Positions 1 through 5,144 of a stretch of 11,023 bases of DNA are shown here, one piece after another (the first letter of the stretch is position 1; every line of letters begins with the position of its first letter). Location of the stretch: positions 1 to 11,023 of the forward strand of contig JAACDV010000205.1 of the NCBI GenBank assembly GCA_009936825.1. Reading direction: 5' to 3'. A model generated the notes under the pieces. That model searched no databases and was not told where the DNA came from. It worked only from the letters and a program-made list of their open reading frames with translations. This DNA comes from Bacteroidota bacterium. Lineage in GTDB: Bacteria; Pseudomonadota; Alphaproteobacteria; Puniceispirillales; Puniceispirillaceae. The position numbers were made by a program, and so were the translations under genes.

Positions 1-267
1 AAGGTTAAGCAGATTGTCCCTGAGGACGTTGTTCTGACTGAAAACCCGCCAGTTTATGGCTTTACCTTGGCCGATGATATGGATCAGGAACGACAATTGC
101 GTTGCTTTAATAACAGGTTTGGCAAGCTGGATGTTTCGATCATCGGGCGGCGTGCCGAAATCCGTATGCCCGGACCGCTGACCGGCAAACGCGCCCGTGT
201 GAATTGTACAATGCCGGGTCCCAACGGCCGGTGGCGCTGGTTTGGGCGGCAGTTTCTCACAGAATAG
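1..267 (+). CDS. C-terminal fragment, probable polysaccharide deacetylase family protein
   Basis: The frame is open from the first base of the window to a TAG at 265-267, so this is the last 88 residues of a gene that begins upstream. The TTG at 67 is an internal leucine rather than a start, because the same frame continues in protein-like sequence before it. The tail contains ENPPVYGFTL, then RAEIRMPGPLTGKRARVNC, then GRWRWFGRQF. From memory, this closely resembles the C-terminal extension found after the NodB-type domain in alphaproteobacterial polysaccharide deacetylases, where an NPPxxGFT segment and a final NCT-P-GRWRWFG-QF motif recur. The catalytic domain itself is not in the window, so the assignment rests on this tail alone and is moderate. 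The gene converges on the glucosaminidase gene with only 22 bp between the stop codons, and no hairpin terminator is visible there. Confidence 0.55.
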   Translation, partial: KVKQIVPEDVVLTENPPVYGFTLADDMDQERQLRCFNNRFGKLDVSIIGRRAEIRMPGPLTGKRARVNCTMPGPNGRWRWFGRQFLTE

Positions 268-289
268 ACTTGTTTAAGTTTAGACTGGG

Positions 290-1507
290 CTATTGCAGCC
301 GGGCGGTGTCGTATTTGTTAAAGCTATTGATTCGCATCAGATCACGAAGCTTATAGACATATTGCATGCCGATCTCGGCATAAGAATCTAAAAACCCGGC
401 CAGCTGGTATCCCATATCTTCGCGCTGGCGGCCCCTTAGTATGTAGCGGCGCTCCCGAAATTTCTTATAGCTCGCATGGGTGTTCAGATTGTGCATATAG
501 GCCCGAACTGACCCGAAAAGGTTCGGAGAGCTGCGAACGACTGCATTGGAATTCGATGCGTTTAGCGGTCTCAGCCCGGCATCACGCTGCCAGGCCCATT
601 GCCCAAAAAGGGCATTTCCCTTAAGCGCAAACCGCGAAGTACCCCACCCAGATTCGATTGCCGCCTGCGACAGAGCCAGCGAAACCGGGATGACATCGGC
701 GCGGCGCAAAAGCTCTTCCTCGATCATAGCGATACTCTTATTTTCCGTCTTCACTTTATACAACTTAGCCCAGCGCTCAATCGCACTCCTGTCATCATTT
801 TTCGCGCCACGGATAATGGCGGTGCGCCGCTGTTTGATTTCATCATTCGCGGCCAGAATTAAGGGCAAGGTCATCGCGATAAAGCTTGCTTTTTGTTCTT
901 TTACCGGAAGATCAACATGCACTTGCGAAATCCGCTTTACGAACAGGCGCGAAACAATTATCGGCTCATCCGGCAGATTTTTTGAGGGTGGTACTTTGGC
1001 GGCGGGCAGCGTTACCGATGCGAGTTTCGTCGTTGATGATGTGTCTTTTTGGACTTTTCCGCGAACTGCTGGCTGTTCAGGCTGCGGTGGTGTTTCCGGC
1101 TGATCGACCTTCGACGCCCATTGTTTAGCCTGTGTAGATTGGTTAAGTTGCTGGTCAGCCCGTGTCGGGGGATTGGCCCGTGTCGGGGGGGTGGCCCGCG
1201 TCTGTTGATCAACACTTGCAGGTGGCGTTGGCGTTACCGGCTTTGCTTCGACGGTATTTGGTACTGCTTTATAAATCGGATCAGTCGCTGTTATCTCCGC
1301 CTTAGCCACATCAATTTTGGCCGAATCGGTAACGACTTTTTCTGGGAGTGTGGATTTAGCTATATCTTCGGGCTCATCATGCGGGGTAATCCATTGCGGC
1401 GGGCCGATCCGGAAAATTCCGGGCCCAAGCATGCTAAGCACAACCAATACCGCACAAGCGCGCAGCAGGTGTGAGTTATTTAACACAAAACTAACTTGCC
1501 GAGCCAC
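290..1507 (-). CDS. Membrane-anchored Bax-like protein with glucosaminidase domain
   Basis: The 405-residue protein has three parts. Residues about 12-35 form one hydrophobic segment (ACAVLVVLSMLGPGIF), an uncleaved anchor or signal. Residues about 36-180 are a Pro/Thr/Gln/Lys-rich linker, probably disordered and periplasmic. Residues about 245-400 match the Bax-type branch of the glucosaminidase family (GH73-like, PF01832): SLALSQAAIESGWGTSRFA with probable catalytic E285, then GNALFGQWAW, FGSVRAYMHNLNTHASYKKF and LDSYAEIGMQYVYKLRDLM. Family members cleave beta-1,4 GlcNAc linkages, so hydrolysis of peptidoglycan or another envelope glycan is likely but the substrate is inferred. The start is a GTG at 1507; an in-frame TGA lies five codons upstream, so no earlier start exists. 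A GTG at codon 8 is the alternative. It lies 41 bp downstream of nfu on the same strand and could be cotranscribed. The linker carries a short hexapeptide repeat, listed separately. Confidence 0.85.
   Translation of the reverse strand: MARQVSFVLNNSHLLRACAVLVVLSMLGPGIFRIGPPQWITPHDEPEDIAKSTLPEKVVTDSAKIDVAKAEITATDPIYKAVPNTVEAKPVTPTPPASVDQQTRATPPTRANPPTRADQQLNQSTQAKQWASKVDQPETPPQPEQPAVRGKVQKDTSSTTKLASVTLPAAKVPPSKNLPDEPIIVSRLFVKRISQVHVDLPVKEQKASFIAMTLPLILAANDEIKQRRTAIIRGAKNDDRSAIERWAKLYKVKTENKSIAMIEEELLRRADVIPVSLALSQAAIESGWGTSRFALKGNALFGQWAWQRDAGLRPLNASNSNAVVRSSPNLFGSVRAYMHNLNTHASYKKFRERRYILRGRQREDMGYQLAGFLDSYAEIGMQYVYKLRDLMRINSFNKYDTARLQ
1158..1206 (-). repeat. In-frame 18-bp tandem repeat in the glucosaminidase linker
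   Basis: Two near-identical 18-bp units (1158-1175 and 1176-1193, differing at two positions) are followed by a diverged partial third unit. On the minus strand they encode TRANPP and TRATPP hexapeptides, followed by TRAD. Being a multiple of three, gain or loss of units would change linker length without shifting the frame. Confidence 0.8.
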
Positions 1508-1548
1508 GACGCATCCAAATCAAAAAATTATGTAGAGAGCGTTTCCGA

Positions 1549-2106
1549 CTAAAATTCGGCTGCGCGTACCTCACGCACTTCGGGGATATAATGCCGCAAC
1601 ATGTTCTCGATACCCATCTTCAATGTTGCGGTTGAACTAGGGCACCCCTGACAGGCACCGCGCATCTGCAAGGTGACCACACCATCATCGAAATCTTCAA
1701 AAACAATGTCGCCGCCATCCATCGCAACGGCGGGACGGACACGCGTATCAAGAAGCTGTTTGATCTGCTTGACCGTGTCACTGTCATCATCATCTGACGT
1801 ATCGCCGCTGGTCTGATCCGCGGTCTCAACAACAGGCATACCCGAGGCAAAATGTTCCATGATACCCGCCAGTATTGACGGCTTTAGTGCAAACCAATCC
1901 AGCTCTTCATTCTTGGTTACGGCAACAAAGTCACCACCCAGAAAAACCCCGGCAACACCGTCCACCTGAAACAGGCGGCGTGCCAGCGGTGAATTGCTGG
2001 CACTATCAGCAGCTGGATAATCAGCCGTACCAGCTTGCATAACCGGAACCCCCGGAATGAATTTGAGAGTCGCCGGGTTAGGCGTATCTTGCGTCTGAAT
2101 AAACAT
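1549..2106 (-). CDS. nfu: NifU-type Fe-S cluster scaffold/carrier protein (Nfu)
   Basis: The product has 185 residues in two domains. Residues 1-90 are the Nfu N-terminal domain, opening with MFIQTQDTPNPATLKFIPG and continuing with the FQVDGVAGVFLGGDFVAVTK segment. After an acidic linker (GDTSDDDDSD), residues about 110-185 form the NifU C-terminal domain with DGGDIVFEDF and the cluster-binding C152-x-x-C155 in GACQGCPSSTATLKMGIE. This layout matches the alphaproteobacterial proteins related to mitochondrial NFU1, which carry a 4Fe-4S cluster to target enzymes in the cytosol. The frame stays open 36 codons further upstream, but the start at 2106 is preferred: the protein family begins at MFIQTQDTPNP, an AGAGGGGA ribosome binding site sits about 8 nt before it, and a candidate promoter lies over the upstream alternative. 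The gene follows trpS after a 342-bp spacer; nfu downstream of murJ-trpS is a familiar alphaproteobacterial order. Confidence 0.93.
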   Translation of the reverse strand: MFIQTQDTPNPATLKFIPGVPVMQAGTADYPAADSASNSPLARRLFQVDGVAGVFLGGDFVAVTKNEELDWFALKPSILAGIMEHFASGMPVVETADQTSGDTSDDDDSDTVKQIKQLLDTRVRPAVAMDGGDIVFEDFDDGVVTLQMRGACQGCPSSTATLKMGIENMLRHYIPEVREVRAAEF

Positions 2107-2177
2107 CGCGTTTCCCCTCTTGGAATTATGTTGCTCTATACAGTCTGGGACCTGTTCAGCCTTATGATAGAACTGCC

Positions 2178-2191
2178 CAAACTTATGTTTG
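2178..2191 (-). other. Small hairpin in the nfu leader
   Basis: The sequence CAAAC-ATAA-GTTTG (minus strand) can form a perfect 5-bp stem with a 4-nt loop. It lies about 75 nt before the nfu start and has no T-run, so it is not a terminator. It could be a leader structure or a binding site, or chance. Confidence 0.25.
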
Positions 2192-2213
2192 AACCGGGCC
2201 CATGCCGGGTCCA

Positions 2214-2242
2214 ATTATAAAATCTATACGGTCTTAACCGCA
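2214..2242 (-). promoter_or_regulatory. Candidate nfu promoter
   Basis: A consensus -10 box, TATAAT, lies on the minus strand at 2219-2214. The -35 position 17 nt upstream reads TGCGGT, which is a poor match. Transcription would begin near 2207 and give a leader of about 100 nt before the nfu ATG at 2106. The -10 match is good, but the weak -35 keeps this tentative. Confidence 0.33.
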
Positions 2243-2340
2243 CGGCGCGCGGCAGATAACACGCCATTTATAAGCCATTTTTGCCGATTGGTTTCTTATA
2301 TGGTGGGACAATAGCATAATTCCATGGCAACTTTGTGTGA

Positions 2341-2359
2341 AAATTTTGGCAATCGCCAA
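2341..2359 (-). terminator. Weak hairpin plus T-tract after trpS
   Basis: On the minus strand TTGGC-GATT-GCCAA forms a 5-bp stem followed directly by AATTTT, about 90 nt past the trpS stop. The stem is short and the T-tract interrupted, so it would be a weak intrinsic terminator at best. Confidence 0.28.
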
Positions 2360-2367
2360 CTCTACAC

Positions 2368-2378
2368 ATTAGACTAAT
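2368..2378. other. Perfect 11-bp dyad in the trpS-nfu spacer
   Basis: ATTAG-A-CTAAT is a perfect inverted repeat around a single central base, lying in non-coding DNA. An operator is possible, but dyads with 5-bp arms are expected by chance several times per 10 kb. Confidence 0.2.
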
Positions 2379-2448
2379 CCATCCGGCCTACATTTTCGGC
2401 CAATATTCGTTCCGCCAATCTGTTTAGGGCTGTTCCTTGCATGGCGGG

Positions 2449-3514
2449 CTAGCTTTGCGGCCCCAAAAATCCAACAATCTGATGAACCTCTTCTAAAATA
2501 GGTGCGGCAATGGCCCGTGCCTGCTCGGCGCCTTGATCCAGAATTTTGTCAATTTCATCAGGATTCTCTAAAAGATCACGCATTTTTGCACCCATCGGGG
2601 CCAGCTTTGTTACCGCAAGCTCGGCGAGTGCAGGCTTGAAATCACCAAATCCTCTTCCACCAAAATCAGCCAGCACCGTTGCCACATCACTATCCGCAAG
2701 GGCAGCAAATATCCCCACCAGATTTTGCGCTTCGCCGCGCCCATCCAGACCCTCTGGCTCAGAAGGTAGGGCGTCGGGGTCGGTTTTCGCTTTGCGAATT
2801 TTCTGCGCGATCAGGTCTGCATCATCCGTCAAGTTGATCCGCGAATTGTCCGAAGCGTCTGATTTACTCATTTTGGCACTGCCATCACGAAGGCTCATCA
2901 CCCGTGTGGCACTGCCAAAAATCTGTGGCTCAGGAAGCGGGAAAAACGGCACATCATAGGCCATGTTAAAGGCCTGCGCGATATCGCGTGTAAGCTCAAG
3001 ATGCTGTTTCTGGTCCTCGCCAACAGGAACATGCGTGGCGCGGTAAGCAAGAATATCGGCGGCCATAAGCACGGGGTAGGAATACAAACCAACCCGCGCA
3101 TTTTCACGATTCTTTCCGGCTTTTTCCTTAAATTGCGTCATCCGGTTCAACCAGCCCATCCGCGCCACACAATTAAAAACCCAAGCAAGCTGGGCGTGTT
3201 GCGGCACACGGGACTGATTGAACATAATAGAGCGTTCAGGCGAAATTCCGGCAGCAAGCAGGCTTGCCGCCACCTCGCGTGTGCTCTCACGAAGCTGGGC
3301 TGGGTCCTGTGCCACGGTAATTGCGTGAAGATCAACCACACAATAGATCGATTCAAAACTGTCCTGAAGCGTCACCCAGTTGCGAATTGCACCAAGATAA
3401 TTTCCCAAATGCAAATTGCCCGTAGGCTGAATTCCGGAAAAAATCCGGCCACTCGACTTGTTGGTTTTAGTCTGGCTATCGGTCCTGTCCTGTCTCGTCT
3501 TTAACGATGGTCAC
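2449..3514 (-). CDS. trpS: Tryptophanyl-tRNA synthetase, with an apparent frame break at the 5' end
   Basis: TrpRS attaches tryptophan to tRNA-Trp in the cytosol. Class I signatures are clear: [17 protein letters not shown] (the HIGH-type motif) encoded about 3450-3400, [31 protein letters not shown] and the KMSKS loop in [11 protein letters not shown]. From RIFSG to the end there are about 333 residues, normal for the bacterial enzyme. The start is the problem. The frame is open back to a TGA at 3511-3513 without any ATG, GTG or TTG before the SGIQPTG motif. The TTG at 3414 (MHLGNY) would remove that motif and is unlikely. A GTG at 3514, just downstream of a good promoter, lies in another frame and reaches a TAG at 3476-3478. 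One extra copy of the 5-bp ACAGG repeat at 3484-3493 would fuse the frames into a 356-residue protein. An ATT start at 3444 is another option. Coordinates here use the GTG; function is certain, start is not. Confidence 0.9.
3482..3494 (-). repeat. Period-5 tandem repeat at the start of trpS
   Basis: Two exact copies of ACAGG (minus strand, 3493-3484) lie in a 13-nt tract with period 5. They fall between the candidate GTG start and the conserved TrpRS frame. Adding one copy (5 nt) would bring the GTG into the TrpRS frame, as arithmetic on the sequence shows. Confidence 0.75.
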
Positions 3515-3537
3515 AAAATCAGCGATTGTTGATGGCG

Positions 3538-3566
3538 GTTATCGTCGCTGACGCGGCGCGGGTCAA
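3538..3566 (-). promoter_or_regulatory. Probable trpS promoter
   Basis: On the minus strand TTGACC (3566-3561, five of six consensus bases) is separated by exactly 17 nt from GATAAC (3543-3538, four of six). It sits in the spacer between the murJ stop and trpS. Transcription would begin near 3531, leaving only about 16 nt before the GTG at 3514. I see no clear Shine-Dalgarno sequence in that leader. Confidence 0.5.
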
Positions 3567-3605
3567 GCCCAACAGCCCAATATGGCGTATTTGTCGGGGT
3601 TGGGA

Positions 3606-5144
3606 TCATCCGCGAATAAGCTGCTGCGGAATCGCCTGCAAGATTTTTGCTATCACCAAATAGCCGCTGCCGCCAGCCACCACTAAAATCACCAATTGCA
3701 ACGCGCCAGCCAGCCCAGCAACAAGCGGGGCAAGCATCGTTAGACACAACACCATCACCGAGGTTGCAACAGCGATTCGGGCAATCAGGTTGCCAATCAA
3801 AATAAGCGATGCACCGTCAAAATAATCAGCTTTCACCACCGCAATCATCAAAACAAACGCCGCAAGCAAACCCGAAATTGACGTCGCAAGGGCCAACCCA
3901 ATATGGCCAAATACCGGCATCATAACTAATGACAGCGCTATATTGCAGGCAACCGCACCCGTCGAAACCAACAGCATAAATCCGGCACGATGCGCTGCGT
4001 AAAACGCTGCCTGCAGAATTTTGACAAGAAGATGCCCGGACAGACCCACCGCATAGGCAGCCAGCGCAAATCCACTAGACCGGGCATCATCAGCCGTGAA
4101 GGCGCCATACTGAAAAAGACCAGTGATAATCTGCGGGCCAATAGCAATCATCGCAGCCGTCGCCGGAATGGTAAAAAAAGCGGCAAAACTGATCGCCTGC
4201 AACAAAGTTGCCTTGACCGGGGCAATATCTTTTTCGCGAAACTGCGCCGAAAGCCGGGGCAACAGCGCCGTGCCAAGGGCACTACCAATTACCCCAAGCG
4301 GCAATTGCACGATGCGGTCGGCATAATACAGCCACGAAATCGCCCCAACCGGCAAAAGTGACGCCAGAACAAGATCAACAATCAAATTGATCTGCATCGC
4401 GATAGCGCCGCCCGAAGCGGTTAAAAACCGCTTCCACATCAGCCGCGCTGCATTGGTTATCCGCGGCCATCGCCAATGCGGCAGAACCCGCGCGCGCCGC
4501 AGCACAAAAAACATCAGGCAAAGCTGTAAAAACCCCGCCACCAAAAGACTGACCGCCAACGGCATCGCGCGTTCGAGTGCCAGAAATCCGGTTGCTACCG
4601 GAATAATCAACGCCCCGGAAATCAGACAGGCATTAAAAATCAGCGGCATTGCTGCTGGAATCCAAAACCTGTCATGGGCATTGGCAATGGCCGCCCAGAA
4701 CGCCACCAACGATATCATCGGCAAATAGGGAAAGGTGACGCGCGCCAACATTATCGCCGCATCCAGCCGGTCCGGCGTTGCAACAAACCCCGGAGCCAGC
4801 ACCATGATAATCGACGGCATAAAAATCTCGGCAATGATAACAAGGCAAATCAGCGCCGCCACCAGACTGGTCTGCACTTCGGCAGCCAGCGTCATGGCCG
4901 GGCCCGCACCGTCAGCTTTGCGAATATCGGCAAAAGTGGGAACAAATGCATTGGCAAGCGCGCCCTCTGCGGTAAGACGGCGGAACATGTTGGGAAGTTT
5001 CAGTGCCACAAGAAACGCATCTGCAGCAGGGCCCGCACCAAGTATGCCAGCAAAAACCACATCGCGCAAAAATCCCAAAATGCGGCTAAGCCCTGTCAAC
5101 ACACTGATCTGACGAAAAGCACCTCCAAATGAAATCACCTTCAT
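3606..5144 (-). CDS. murJ: Lipid II flippase MurJ (MviN)
   Basis: MurJ moves lipid-linked peptidoglycan precursor across the inner membrane. The 512-residue product is hydrophobic throughout, consistent with the 14 membrane segments of this MOP-superfamily exporter and its usual length of about 510-530. The N-terminus carries the family signatures: GLSRILGFLRDVVFAGILGAG, then ADAFLVALKLPNMFRRLTAEGALANAFVP, which includes the conserved arginines and aspartate lining the central cavity. QAAFYAAHR and NIALSLVMMPVFGHIGLALATSIS in the second half also fit. The ATG at 5144 overlaps the glnD stop as ATGA, with a GAGG site 7 nt upstream, so translation is probably coupled to glnD. The gap to trpS is about 90 bp. 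Confidence 0.97.
   Translation of the reverse strand: MKVISFGGAFRQISVLTGLSRILGFLRDVVFAGILGAGPAADAFLVALKLPNMFRRLTAEGALANAFVPTFADIRKADGAGPAMTLAAEVQTSLVAALICLVIIAEIFMPSIIMVLAPGFVATPDRLDAAIMLARVTFPYLPMISLVAFWAAIANAHDRFWIPAAMPLIFNACLISGALIIPVATGFLALERAMPLAVSLLVAGFLQLCLMFFVLRRARVLPHWRWPRITNAARLMWKRFLTASGGAIAMQINLIVDLVLASLLPVGAISWLYYADRIVQLPLGVIGSALGTALLPRLSAQFREKDIAPVKATLLQAISFAAFFTIPATAAMIAIGPQIITGLFQYGAFTADDARSSGFALAAYAVGLSGHLLVKILQAAFYAAHRAGFMLLVSTGAVACNIALSLVMMPVFGHIGLALATSISGLLAAFVLMIAVVKADYFDGASLILIGNLIARIAVATSVMVLCLTMLAPLVAGLAGALQLVILVVAGGSGYLVIAKILQAIPQQLIRG

Larger units (their letters stand above)
2107..2448. other. Gene-free spacer between trpS and nfu
   Basis: No coding frame with protein-like content is seen on either strand. 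The spacer holds the nfu leader (about 100 nt), a candidate nfu promoter around 2214-2242, a small hairpin in the leader at 2178-2191, a weak terminator-like hairpin at 2341-2359 and an 11-bp perfect dyad at 2368-2378. I see no tRNA, riboswitch or attachment site. Confidence 0.6.

Noticed and set aside
265..286. Direct repeat TAGACT (265-270 and 281-286) in the convergent gap
   Set aside because: Six bases is too short to mean anything, and one copy includes the stop codon of the upstream gene.
546..1535. Several + strand open frames of 70-185 codons opposite the glucosaminidase gene
   Set aside because: They overlap a well-supported gene on the other strand, show Arg/Ser/Cys-rich composition typical of antisense frames, and have no recognisable domain.
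2187..2195. GGTTCAAAC on the minus strand, resembling a tRNA T-loop
   Set aside because: The flanking bases do not form a T-stem, and no acceptor or anticodon arm is found nearby.
2107..2214. 36-codon N-terminal extension of nfu
   Set aside because: The family begins at MFIQTQDTPNP, a strong ribosome binding site precedes that ATG, and the extended start would coincide with the candidate -10 box.
3412..3414. TTG at 3414 as the trpS start ([10 protein letters not shown])
   Set aside because: It would delete [10 protein letters not shown], part of the nucleotide-binding fold of TrpRS that is clearly encoded just upstream in the same frame.
3511..3747. A minus-strand frame of 78 codons running from murJ into the trpS spacer
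   Set aside because: Most of it lies within murJ in another frame. It ends at the TGA directly before the trpS frame and only shows that no upstream in-frame trpS start exists.
3990..5132. Open frames of 113-152 codons on the + strand opposite murJ
   Set aside because: They are antisense to an intact murJ and show no family signature; long antisense frames are expected from the codon use of a GC-moderate gene.
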